This document shows positions 7,133 through 14,834 of a stretch of 33,304 nt of DNA, one piece after another. Made by a program: the position numbers and the translations under genes. The notes under the pieces were generated by a model. The model had not been told where the DNA came from. It was given only the letters and a program-made list of their open reading frames with translations, and did no database searches. How positions within the stretch are numbered: the stretch's first letter is position 1; every line of letters begins with the position of its first letter. This DNA comes from UBA2428 sp002343545 (GTDB lineage: Bacteria; Bdellovibrionota; UBA2428): contig CALFZE010000110.1 in NCBI GenBank assembly GCA_937952285.1, positions 1 through 33,304 on the forward strand. Direction: 5' to 3'.

Positions 7133-8218
7133 TCAGGCGCGGGAAGGCGCGCCGTCGGCTCCTTCGGGAGGCGTCGGGTCCATGAAGCGCAGGATCGTCT
7201 GTACCATCTTTGTGTCGTGCCGGCGCAAATGCGGCTCGATGCCCGGGTCGATGAACATGCGCAGGATATCCTGGATCGTCAGGCTGCGGCTCGAGTCGAG
7301 CTCGTCGCGCTTGAGGTTCTCGAAAACGTCCACCGCGAGGGAAAGCACGCGCGCGATCGGGAAGATCGTGTCGGTCCGCAGCCCGCGCGGGTAACCCTTG
7401 CCGTTGCGCAGCTCGTGGTGCGTGAGCACGAGTTGCTTGGTGACTTCCGTCATGGACTTGAGCTTCTCGGTCGCGAGCTGGTGCGACTTCACGGGATGAG
7501 TCTTGATCTTCTGCAGCGTGGCGGCGTCCAACGCGTCGGGGTTGCGGTAGTAGGCGTTGATCGTCGTTTCGTCGAACTCGGTCATGGCGATGTCCATGAC
7601 GAGCGTCGCGTAGGCGAGTTCCTTGTAGGAACGTTGCGTGTCGAAGCCGTTCGCGAGGCCGAAGAGCACGGCGAGCGAACTGATCGCCGACGAATCGTTC
7701 ATGACCTTCAGGTACTTCGTGTTGCGCAGCAGGTGACCCTTGATGTCCTCGATCTCGGGCGCGATGACCTTGACGATGTCGTCGGCCATGCTCTGCAGTT
7801 TTTCCGCGACCAAGGAATTCTCCGCCGCGGAAGGGTCCAGGACGGACTCGAAGACTTGGCGGAGCTCCGCTTCCGCCTCCTTCGTGATGAGCTCAAGCTT
7901 GAGGTTCTCTTCGGAAATGCCGGCGCCCCGGAAAACCTGGACGTAGTCGTTCTTCATGGCGTCGATGCGGACGCCTTCGCGAACGTCTTGGGCCGGCGGT
8001 GTCGGCGGGGGCGCTTCGACGACGGGCACGTAAAGGCGGGGCTCGACGTGGGCCTTGAGCGCTTCGAGTTTGCGCGGGCTCAGCTCGTCGCCCTTGATGA
8101 CGTAGCAAATGAAGCGATTCGCCGTGGGCAAATGCACGTAGAGATCGGTGCCGACGTTGCCGAAGGCGTCGCGAGGAATGTTCTCAAGTTCGATCGGTAC
8201 GAACTTGTCATTGGCCAT
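7133..8218 (-). CDS. HD-GYP-like protein with degenerate HD site
   Basis: This 361-residue protein has an HD-GYP-type C-terminal half. Visible are THPVKSHQL (240-248), the hallmark LTHHELRNGKGYPRGL (265-280) and a RVLSLAVDVFENL helix. HD-GYP proteins hydrolyse cyclic di-GMP using a binuclear metal centre. Here the HD dyad position reads LVMDIAMTEF (His replaced by Met208), and the earlier conserved His is not seen. Catalysis is therefore doubtful, and a c-di-GMP-binding or protein-interaction role is plausible. The N-terminal 70 residues are unassigned. The start ATG at 8216-8218 is favoured over upstream frame extension to 8374 because a promoter with TACAAT lies exactly seven bases before it. 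Confidence 0.8.
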   Translation of the reverse strand: MANDKFVPIELENIPRDAFGNVGTDLYVHLPTANRFICYVIKGDELSPRKLEALKAHVEPRLYVPVVEAPPPTPPAQDVREGVRIDAMKNDYVQVFRGAGISEENLKLELITKEAEAELRQVFESVLDPSAAENSLVAEKLQSMADDIVKVIAPEIEDIKGHLLRNTKYLKVMNDSSAISSLAVLFGLANGFDTQRSYKELAYATLVMDIAMTEFDETTINAYYRNPDALDAATLQKIKTHPVKSHQLATEKLKSMTEVTKQLVLTHHELRNGKGYPRGLRTDTIFPIARVLSLAVDVFENLKRDELDSSRSLTIQDILRMFIDPGIEPHLRRHDTKMVQTILRFMDPTPPEGADGAPSRA

Positions 8219-8225
8219 CGAAGAT

Positions 8226-8254
8226 ATTGTAAGAGGCTTCATGCGGGTTGTCAG
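8226..8254 (-). promoter_or_regulatory. Sigma-70-type promoter giving a leaderless mRNA for the HD-GYP-like gene
   Basis: On the minus strand, CTGACA (8249-8254) and TACAAT (8226-8231) are separated by exactly 17 bases. Seven bases follow the -10 before the ATG of the HD-GYP-like gene, so the expected transcription start is the A of the start codon itself. No Shine-Dalgarno precedes that ATG. The -35 lies inside the first codons of the divergent RluA-like gene, so the two starts share sequence. Confidence 0.6.
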
Positions 8255-8942
8255 GGAGGAAGCGCAGTTCGTCGTCGTCGATAAACCGACGGGGTGGTTG
8301 AGCGTTCCCAGCCGCCTGGGACGCGCCGAAACGCGCCCCGTCGTCGGGCTCGAACTGGAACGGGTCTTGGGCACGAGGATTTGGCCCGTCCATCGCTTGG
8401 ACGAGGACGTCTCGGGGCTTCTGCTCTTCGCGAAGAACGCCGAGGCGCATCGTTGGGCTTCCGCCCTCTTCGAAGGACGCGGCGTGCAGAAACGTTACGA
8501 GGCTTTGACCCTCGAGGAAGAGCGTGGCCGCGGTCGGGAGGCGGCGGGTATCTCGCTTCCCCTCGAAGCCCCCGGCGCCGAAACCCGCGCGTGGGAATCG
8601 AAGCTTCTGCGCGGCAAGCGCCGCGCCTTCGAGCGCCCGGACGGCAAGCCGAGCCGGACCCGGGCCCGGGACCGTGGCCTCGTCGAGGTCGAAGACCGGA
8701 CGGCGCGTCTCTGGGATTTGGAGCCGCTTACGGGCCGCGCGCATCAACTTCGCTTCGAGATGATGAAGCGCTTCGCGCCCATCTGGGGAGACGAGCTTTA
8801 CGGCTCGCAGGTTGTTTGGCCGCGCGGAGGCGTGGCCCTGCGTTCCGTGGCGTTGCGCTTTGCGCCCGAAGACCATCCGGAGGCCTACGGTCTGCCCCTC
8901 GAGCTAAGCGTCGAAGGCCTTGGGGCCGTGCTTAGATCTTGA
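8241..8942 (+). CDS. RluA-family pseudouridine synthase
   Basis: This 233-residue enzyme isomerises uridine in RNA. The catalytic-loop motif is PVHRLDEDVSGLLLFAKNAE, with the Asp after RL as nucleophile. The opening VVVDKPTGWLSVPS matches the conserved DKPxG segment, and the C-terminal motif is LTGRAHQLRFEM. No S4 domain is present, so it resembles the single-domain RluA/RluE-like or TruC-like group; the target RNA cannot be told. The ATG at 8241 has AAGAGG five to ten bases upstream. The frame is open back to 8148, but that region overlaps the divergent HD-GYP-like gene. The last 11 bases overlap the convergent FAD oxidoreductase gene. Confidence 0.88.
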   Translation: MRVVREEAQFVVVDKPTGWLSVPSRLGRAETRPVVGLELERVLGTRIWPVHRLDEDVSGLLLFAKNAEAHRWASALFEGRGVQKRYEALTLEEERGRGREAAGISLPLEAPGAETRAWESKLLRGKRRAFERPDGKPSRTRARDRGLVEVEDRTARLWDLEPLTGRAHQLRFEMMKRFAPIWGDELYGSQVVWPRGGVALRSVALRFAPEDHPEAYGLPLELSVEGLGAVLRS

Positions 8943-10455
8943 GCTTTCGTCCCAGTATCTTTTCGACGCAAGCCGCGGCTCCGATCGCCGTGCCGTAGAC
9001 GCTTTGTCCCGGAAAGCTCGTGTCGCCGATCTGCCAGAAATTCCTCAGGCCCGTGCGCTGCGACGGCGAACGGAAGAAAGTGTTCGCGTAGGTCATCGGC
9101 AAGCCGCCGACCGTTCCCTCGCGCCGCCGCGTGTAGCGCTGGAAGGTCTTGGGCGTCGCGAACTCGCGCACGAGAATTTCGACTTCGGGAAAGGATCGCG
9201 CGAAGGCCTCCACGAGCGGGGCGCCGGCCGCGGCTTTGGCCGCGGCGTAGCCCGGCGTGCCGCGCGCGACGTCGCGCCAAGCGTCCGGATGCGCGTGCGT
9301 GCTGATCGTCACGGAGCGCAAGCCCGCGGGACCCCGCTCGGCGTCCCCCCGGCTCGAAAAGGAGACGTAAACATCGCCGCCCCCGGGCGCGTCGGTCGCG
9401 TCCGGGGCCGAGCTCAAATGCGCGCCGAAAGGCGCGGCGGGAAGCTCGGGATGATCGCGAACGATGAGGTAAGCCACGTTCGCGCTCCAGCACTCGTGCC
9501 GGTGGCGCTCCCACGCGTGGGCGGCCTGGCCCTCCGAGCGCAAACGGAGGGTGTCGAAACGGGGCAAAGTCGAGATGACGTGGTCGAAGGGGCCCCAGCG
9601 TTTGGCCTCGGTCCGGATCTCGTAGCCGTCGTTCGACGGCGAGATCGACAAGACCGGCGTTCTCATCGCGACGTGGCCGCGCTCGTGTTTCTCCACGGCG
9701 CCGAGCATGGCGTCCATGAGGGCCTTAAAGCCGCCCCGCACGTTGCCGCTGCCTTGGGGGTAGAAGAAAAGGGCCATGCGACCGTAAAGGGGGTGCACGG
9801 ATTCCGCTCCCGCTTGGAGCGTAATGAGAAGCTGCATCTCGACGAAACGACGAAAACGGGGTCCGAAACCTTGCTCGTCGAGTTCTTCGGCGAAGCTGCG
9901 CCGAAACCCTTTGAGCAAGTCGGGGGCAAGCCGAAGGGCTCCGCCCAGAGTGGGGAGGCTCAGGCGCAAATCCGCGAGTTTCTCGAGCGGGAGGTGGGGA
10001 ACGCGAGGAAGGAGCTCGCCCAAGAGCCGGGCCGAGCGCGCCGCTTGCGCGAGGTAGGCTTCGCGCGGGGCTTCTTCGGGAAAGGCCCCGAGGAGCGAAG
10101 CGATCCAAGTCTTGTCGTCACGCGGATCGAGGTCTCGCGGGTCTTCGCCCGGAAGCCGGAGACGCAGGAGTCCGAGGGGCTCGTAAGCGGGCAGCGCCAC
10201 GCCGCAGCTCTCCAGCGCCCGTTCCAGCCATTGGCCGGGGGCCATGCCGTTCAGGACGGTCGCCCCCGCGTCGAAGGTCATCGCCCGCCCGTCGCTGGTC
10301 TTGCGCCGAAAGTACGAGGCGCATCCGCCGGGTTTGGAGTGGGATTCGAAGAGCGCCACGCGAAAGCCTTCGCGCAACAACAGGAGGGAGGCCGCGAGTC
10401 CCGCGGGCCCCGCCCCGATCACGGCGACTTTGGGTGAAGGCGACTTGATGTCCAT
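8932..10455 (-). CDS. CrtI/CrtISO-like FAD-dependent oxidoreductase
   Basis: This 507-residue protein opens with a dinucleotide-binding motif, KVAVIGAGPAGLAASLLLL, ending in the FAD-ribose Glu of ALFESHSKPGG. The C-terminal FAD motif includes FWQIGDTSFPGQSVYGTAIG. The arrangement and the substrate-domain segment SGNVRGGFKALMDAM fit phytoene desaturase, carotenoid isomerase and retinol saturase relatives. The real substrate is unknown, and no other carotenoid gene is in the window. It may sit beside photolyase as a light-damage pair, but that is inference. The ATG at 10453-10455 is chosen because the GxGxxG motif should lie near the N-terminus; the upstream 59 codons are Arg-rich antisense to photolyase. 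No Shine-Dalgarno is seen. Confidence 0.85.
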   Translation of the reverse strand: MDIKSPSPKVAVIGAGPAGLAASLLLLREGFRVALFESHSKPGGCASYFRRKTSDGRAMTFDAGATVLNGMAPGQWLERALESCGVALPAYEPLGLLRLRLPGEDPRDLDPRDDKTWIASLLGAFPEEAPREAYLAQAARSARLLGELLPRVPHLPLEKLADLRLSLPTLGGALRLAPDLLKGFRRSFAEELDEQGFGPRFRRFVEMQLLITLQAGAESVHPLYGRMALFFYPQGSGNVRGGFKALMDAMLGAVEKHERGHVAMRTPVLSISPSNDGYEIRTEAKRWGPFDHVISTLPRFDTLRLRSEGQAAHAWERHRHECWSANVAYLIVRDHPELPAAPFGAHLSSAPDATDAPGGGDVYVSFSSRGDAERGPAGLRSVTISTHAHPDAWRDVARGTPGYAAAKAAAGAPLVEAFARSFPEVEILVREFATPKTFQRYTRRREGTVGGLPMTYANTFFRSPSQRTGLRNFWQIGDTSFPGQSVYGTAIGAAACVEKILGRKLKI

Positions 10456-10481
10456 TTGGAGGCGGAGTGTAGTGCGAAACC

Positions 10482-11903
10482 ATGCAGGCTCCAATCCTTG
10501 TTTGGTTTCGGCGCGACCTTCGGCTGCGCGACAATCCCGCGCTCTTCGAGGCCGCCGCCTCGGGTCGTCCGGTGCTGCCCGTTTACGTCTGGTCGCCCGA
10601 GGACGAAGGCGCTTGGGCTCCCGGCGGAGCAACGAAGGCCTGGTTGGGGCGTTCGCTGCTTTCGCTCGAGGCTTCGCTGCGGAAGCGCGGGTCCCGACTC
10701 GTCGTACGTCGCGGCTCGCCCCGCGAGGTTCTCGCCGAGCTGATCCGCGAGACGGGGGCGAAGACCGTGCATTGGAATCGCCTCTACGACCCCGCGACGG
10801 TCGAGCGCGACCGAAAGCTCAAGCTCGCGCTCGAAAGCGACGGGATCGAGGTGAAGAGCTTCAACGGGGCGCTTCTCTACGAACCTTGGGAAGCGAAGAC
10901 CGGAAGTGGGCGCCCTTATCAGGTCTTCACGCCTTTTTGGAAAGCGGTGAGGTCCGTGGCGACCCCGTCGCCCGCGCTCGGGATGCCGAAGACGTGGGAA
11001 GCACCCTCGTCGTCTCCGGCGTCCCTCGAAATCGTCGAACTCGGCTTGTCGCCGCGCTTGGGATGGGACCGGGGTTTTTGGGAACGCTTCGAGCCGGGTG
11101 AAGAGGGGGCCCGTCGTGCTCTCGAAACCTTCGGCCGCGAGGCGGGCGATCATTACCACGAGCTCCGCGATCTTCCCTCGAGGCACGGAACCTCGCGTCT
11201 CTCGCCGCATCTGCACTTCGGCGAGATCAGTCCTCGGCAGGCGTGGGATTTTTTTCGGGATTCCGAAGGCGAAGGATGGGAGACTTTCCGCAAGGAGTTC
11301 GGTTGGCGCGAGTTCGCGCACCACGTGCTCTTTCATTTTCCGGAATCGGCGGAGCGCGCTTTGCGTCCGGAGTACCGGGATTTCCCTTGGGCCGGTGATC
11401 CCGTTGCTCTCGAGGCGTGGCGGCGCGGGCGCACGGGTTATCCCGTCGTCGACGCCGGCATGCGCGAACTCTGGGCGACGGGCTGGATGCACAACCGCGT
11501 GCGGATGGTCGTGGCCTCGTTCTTGACGAAGCACCTTCTGCATTCCTGGATCGAGGGCGCGCGTTGGTTCTGGGACACGCTCGTCGACGCGGACCTCGCG
11601 AACAACACCCTGGGTTGGCAATGGGCCGGGGGCTGCGGGGCCGACGCGGCTCCTTACTTTCGTGTCTTCAATCCGATCTTGCAGGGCGAGAAGTTCGACC
11701 CCAATGGCGAATACGTGCGACGCTGGGTGCCTGAGTTGGTGCGGCTGCCAAACGAGCTGCTTCACCGCCCCTTCGAAGCGAGGGCGGTCGACTTGGCGAC
11801 TTGCGGGATCGAACTCGGCCGCACTTATCCGCGTCCCGTCGTCGACCACGCCTTCGGTCGGCAACGGGCCCTCGCGGCGTTCGAAAAGTTTCGCAAAAGG
11901 TAG
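10482..11903 (+). CDS. phrB: Deoxyribodipyrimidine photolyase
   Basis: This 473-residue flavoprotein repairs UV-induced cyclobutane pyrimidine dimers using light. The N-terminal antenna domain begins ILVWFRRDLRLRDNPALFEA. The FAD and DNA-binding half has GTSRLSPHLHFGEISPRQ, EFGWREFAHHVLFHFP, RTGYPVVDAGMRELWATGWM, HNRVRMVVASFLTKHLL and WQWAGGCGADAAPYFRVFNP, all diagnostic. It belongs to the class I photolyase/cryptochrome group, and the intact DNA-binding elements favour photolyase over cryptochrome. It diverges from the FAD oxidoreductase with 26 bases between the two starts, so the promoters must overlap. A large open frame on the opposite strand is a GC-rich shadow. Confidence 0.96.
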   Translation: MQAPILVWFRRDLRLRDNPALFEAAASGRPVLPVYVWSPEDEGAWAPGGATKAWLGRSLLSLEASLRKRGSRLVVRRGSPREVLAELIRETGAKTVHWNRLYDPATVERDRKLKLALESDGIEVKSFNGALLYEPWEAKTGSGRPYQVFTPFWKAVRSVATPSPALGMPKTWEAPSSSPASLEIVELGLSPRLGWDRGFWERFEPGEEGARRALETFGREAGDHYHELRDLPSRHGTSRLSPHLHFGEISPRQAWDFFRDSEGEGWETFRKEFGWREFAHHVLFHFPESAERALRPEYRDFPWAGDPVALEAWRRGRTGYPVVDAGMRELWATGWMHNRVRMVVASFLTKHLLHSWIEGARWFWDTLVDADLANNTLGWQWAGGCGADAAPYFRVFNPILQGEKFDPNGEYVRRWVPELVRLPNELLHRPFEARAVDLATCGIELGRTYPRPVVDHAFGRQRALAAFEKFRKR

Positions 11904-12034
11904 TCGGGTTAGCTCGAGTAGATCGCGTTTTTTTAGGCTCTTTCGGCATGGATCGCGCGCCGACGACGAAGTTCACCGGGAATCGGTAGCGCTTTGACGG
12001 CATGGTGCTAGGAACGTCGGGAGAAGGAGATTTT

Positions 12035-12412
12035 ATGAAAGCACTTTTCTTCGGAACCTTGGTTTTGGCTTCGTCGGCGAGCTTCGCGGCGGACAACCAA
12101 CTCGTTCGCAGCGCGCTCGAGCAAGTTCGCCAAGCGCAAGACGCGCTCACGAACGCGGAACGGGCTTTGCGGGATTCCCTGCGCCAGCAGGCTCCGAGCT
12201 GCCGTCTCTTCAACTCGCCCCGCGTGAACGGCAAGGTCGTGTTCAGCCGCGGCGCGAGCCCGCAGCAGTTCTGCATTGAGAACGGCTATCCCGGTACGGC
12301 CGTCGTCAAAGGTGTCGACTCGACCTCGGGCGTGGGTGCCATCTGGAATGGCCGCGTCTGGGAAGACAACACGGGCCTCGAGTTCATGACCGCGGTCGAG
12401 TGCTGCCGATAA
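12035..12412 (+). CDS. Small secreted protein of unknown function, cysteine-containing
   Basis: The protein has 125 residues. It starts with a Sec signal peptide MKALFFGTLVLASSASFA, cut before ADNQ, then a helical heptad-like stretch (ALEQVRQAQDALTNAERALR). A globular C-terminal half contains four cysteines (SCRL, FCIE and a terminal ECC). No family was recognised. The ATG at 12035 has a strong AAGGAGA Shine-Dalgarno (12024-12030); an upstream in-frame start at 12002 would spoil the signal peptide. The 131 bases between photolyase and this gene hold a T7 tract (near 11928) but no clear terminator stem. The gene ends six bases from the convergent miaE. Confidence 0.75.
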   Translation: MKALFFGTLVLASSASFAADNQLVRSALEQVRQAQDALTNAERALRDSLRQQAPSCRLFNSPRVNGKVVFSRGASPQQFCIENGYPGTAVVKGVDSTSGVGAIWNGRVWEDNTGLEFMTAVECCR

Positions 12413-12418
12413 CGAGTC

Positions 12419-13099
12419 CTAGTGAAGGGACGGTCGCAGGGGAAGCGAGGCCAGGACCTCGCCTTCCCGCGCGATCATCTCGCGCAGGCGCGTCTCAACG
12501 ACTTCCGTCGGGAAATGCGCCTTCGCCAAACGAATGTAGGTCCCGTAGTGCCGTGCCTCCGTGCGGCTGAGTTCGCGGTAGTAGTCCGCGAGGCTTCGAC
12601 TTTGTTCGGAGCGAAAAGGCTCGGGCGACTCGGCCTTCGCGAAGCGCCCGTCGAGGGCCATCGCGTCGCCGAGAAGCCCGAAGCGCTCGCAACCGCGGGC
12701 TTCGATGATCGTCGACATGAGCAGGCGGTCGAGGAGCCAGAGCTCCCGGTCGTTGCGCAGCTGGCCCAGGAGCCCGTCGATATAGGGGTCGGGCCGGCTC
12801 GCTTCGAAACGGCGGCCGCGGTCGTGCAAAAGGGCAACGACTTCACGAAAATGCTGGAGCTCTTCGGCGGCCATGGCGAGCCCGAGCTCGATGACGTCGC
12901 GGCGGTCGGGGTAGCGCGTGGCGATCATCAGGCAGCTCGCGTTGGCCTTGCGCTCGGCCGAGGCGTGGTCGAGCAAGAACTCGTCGAATTGATCGAGCGC
13001 GAGCGCTGCCCATTCCTTCGGCGTCTTCCAGATCAGCGAAATAAACAGGTGTTCCGCGAACATAGGGACATCTGTAGCGGATCGCCTGGCTTTTGACAC
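12419..13099 (-). CDS. miaE: tRNA 2-(methylthio)-N6-isopentenyladenosine-37 hydroxylase
   Basis: This di-iron enzyme hydroxylates the isopentenyl group at A37 of tRNAs. The 226-residue ferritin-like protein carries the iron ligands in order: Glu49 in DHASAERKA, the EELQH motif (79-83), Glu133 in IIEARGCERF and the ExxH pair in EARHYGTYI (181-184). The start GTG at 13097-13099 is supported by AGAGGA five to ten bases upstream. ATG at 13061-13063 would trim 12 residues. The gene is divergent from the transglutaminase, with 49 bases between, and convergent with the small secreted protein. Confidence 0.9.
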   Translation of the reverse strand: MSKARRSATDVPMFAEHLFISLIWKTPKEWAALALDQFDEFLLDHASAERKANASCLMIATRYPDRRDVIELGLAMAAEELQHFREVVALLHDRGRRFEASRPDPYIDGLLGQLRNDRELWLLDRLLMSTIIEARGCERFGLLGDAMALDGRFAKAESPEPFRSEQSRSLADYYRELSRTEARHYGTYIRLAKAHFPTEVVETRLREMIAREGEVLASLPLRPSLH

Positions 13100-13127
13100 C
13101 GACTTCCTCTCGTTTCGCCCCTAAACT
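13099..13127 (+). promoter_or_regulatory. Possible promoter for the transglutaminase gene
   Basis: TAAACT at 13122-13127 is a fair -10 element. The hexamer CCGACT at 13099-13104 is 17 bases upstream but is a poor -35. A perfect TTGACA at 13093-13098 is 23 bases away, which is outside the normal range. GGGAGG (13134-13140 area) lies between this and the ATG at 13149. Confidence 0.25.
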
Positions 13128-13148
13128 CAGGGTTGGGAGGACGCATCC

Positions 13149-14834
13149 ATGAAATCGCTTTGTCTGAAGGGGTCTCTGCTCGGTCTCGTCGTGACTCAAG
13201 GGTTGGCCCTGGCCGACACCAAGATGCCGATCAACACCTGGCTCCGCCGCTACGGCGATACGGACCAGAGCTTCGCGAAGGTCATGGACGAGCCGCTCGT
13301 CAAACGCCTCGTCGAGGAGGGCCCCGCGGGCGAAAAGCCTTCCGAGCGTTCGAGCCGGGACAAGAACTTGGTGCGCGGCAAACGCGTTAACCTGGAAAAA
13401 GTCCTCGAGGCCAAGAAGGCCGAGCGCGAAAAGCTCAAGCTGCTGGTCGAAGAACGCGACGAACGCGGTCGCGTGACGAAGAAGCACACGGTCACCACGA
13501 CGCAGATCCGCTCGGGCCGCGCGCCGATCCAGTACGGCGATGAGCCTTGGCGTCTCATGTCCCCCGGCGAGAAGCTCTACACGAACCTCTTCGAGATGGA
13601 GAAAGCCAACCTTTCCGCGGGCGAAGTCGCGGTTCAACCTTGGTCCGATGATTACTGGGGTATCTACCGCGGGCAGCTCGGCGCCCGCTACGGCGACCCG
13701 GTGTTCCGCAACGTCAGCGGTGACCGCTGGAAGCCCTACCATGACGTCGTAAAGGCGACGCCCGCGATCGACCTGCTCATGAAGGGATCGAGCGAAGGCG
13801 GCCGCGCGACGGATCGCCTTTCGCCTTCCGAAAAGTACGACCTGCTCGTGGGCGATCGCAACATGACGCTCACGAATCGTCAGTGGGAAGCTCCCCGCGG
13901 CTACTCGCCGAGCGGCGGCACGGTCGAGACCTGGATGGGCATCTGCCACGGTTGGGCTCCCGCGGCCTACATGTTCGACCGCCCCGTGAAGGGCGTCGAG
14001 GTGAACTCGGTCATCGACGGCAAGCCGATCTACTTCTACCCGGCCGACGTCAAGGCGCTCGCTTCCTACATCTGGGCGACGGTCGCGCCGCCGGCTCGTT
14101 TCGTGGGCGGCCGCTGCAACGACAAGGACCCGCGCAAGAACGCCGCGGGCCGCATTCTCAGCCAGGAATGCTTCGACACGAACCCCGGCAGCTGGCACCA
14201 GGCCGTCGTGAGCAAAGTCGGCGCGGCCAAGCGTAGCTTCGTCATCGACGCGACCTTCGACTACGAAGTCTGGAACCACCCCCTCAAGAGCTACAAGATC
14301 TCGTACTTCAATCCGCAGACGATGCAGAGCGGGCCGCTCTCCAGCTCGATCGTGCCCGTGCAAAGCTTCACGAAGGATCGCTTCCCCGGCTTGCGCGGCA
14401 ACGCGGCCAAGGTCGTGGGCGTCGTGATGGATATCGTCTACGTCGTCGAGACCCATCCGACCTTGCTCGACACGGACGCCGAGTACCGCGACGGCTTGAC
14501 CTCGATGCGCCTGACCTACGATCTCGAGCTCGACGATCGCGGCAACATCATCGGCGGCGAGTGGTACACGAACGCGCACCCGGACTTCCTCTGGACCTTC
14601 GATCCCGAACAGCAGGCCGCGACGAGCTACGAAAGCGCGGCGCGCGGCGAATGGACGGGGTCGACGCCTCCGGCGACCTGGACGATGGCGGCTCAGCGCG
14701 CCTCGGCTTCGCAAAGCGCGCCCTTGCTCAAGGTCGTCGCGGAACTCGTGCGTCGTACCTCGGGCAAAGAAGCTCCCCGCCGTCCCCGCCACCAAGCGGG
14801 ACCGTCTTCCTTCGGCGGTAACCCGGGTCGGTGA
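13149..14834 (+). CDS. Secreted transglutaminase-like protein (transglutaminase elicitor family)
   Basis: This 561-residue protein has a Sec signal peptide (cut near LALA, residue 22). A charged linker (about 50-115) rich in Lys, Arg and Glu follows, then a papain-like transglutaminase core. The likely triad is Cys266 in WMGICHGWAPAAYMF, His350 in GSWHQAVVSKVG, and Asp367 in FVIDATFDYEVWNHPLKSY. The CHGWAPA context resembles the transglutaminase elicitor family (Pfam TGase_elicitor) known from oomycetes and some bacteria. Such enzymes cross-link protein Gln to Lys. The C-terminal 60 residues are low-complexity and basic. The stop overlaps the start of the clostripain-like gene (GTGA at 14831-14834), so the two are probably made together. 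The family call rests on motif recall and needs a profile search. Confidence 0.75.
   Translation: MKSLCLKGSLLGLVVTQGLALADTKMPINTWLRRYGDTDQSFAKVMDEPLVKRLVEEGPAGEKPSERSSRDKNLVRGKRVNLEKVLEAKKAEREKLKLLVEERDERGRVTKKHTVTTTQIRSGRAPIQYGDEPWRLMSPGEKLYTNLFEMEKANLSAGEVAVQPWSDDYWGIYRGQLGARYGDPVFRNVSGDRWKPYHDVVKATPAIDLLMKGSSEGGRATDRLSPSEKYDLLVGDRNMTLTNRQWEAPRGYSPSGGTVETWMGICHGWAPAAYMFDRPVKGVEVNSVIDGKPIYFYPADVKALASYIWATVAPPARFVGGRCNDKDPRKNAAGRILSQECFDTNPGSWHQAVVSKVGAAKRSFVIDATFDYEVWNHPLKSYKISYFNPQTMQSGPLSSSIVPVQSFTKDRFPGLRGNAAKVVGVVMDIVYVVETHPTLLDTDAEYRDGLTSMRLTYDLELDDRGNIIGGEWYTNAHPDFLWTFDPEQQAATSYESAARGEWTGSTPPATWTMAAQRASASQSAPLLKVVAELVRRTSGKEAPRRPRHQAGPSSFGGNPGR

Noticed and set aside
10419..11864. 481-codon open frame antisense to photolyase
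   Set aside because: Photolyase motifs span the plus strand completely; the antisense frame shows no domain and crosses the start of the FAD oxidoreductase.
13093..13127. TTGACA with TAAACT as a promoter pair
   Set aside because: The spacing is 23 bases, outside the usual 16-18; the TTGACA also falls on the miaE start codon region by chance.
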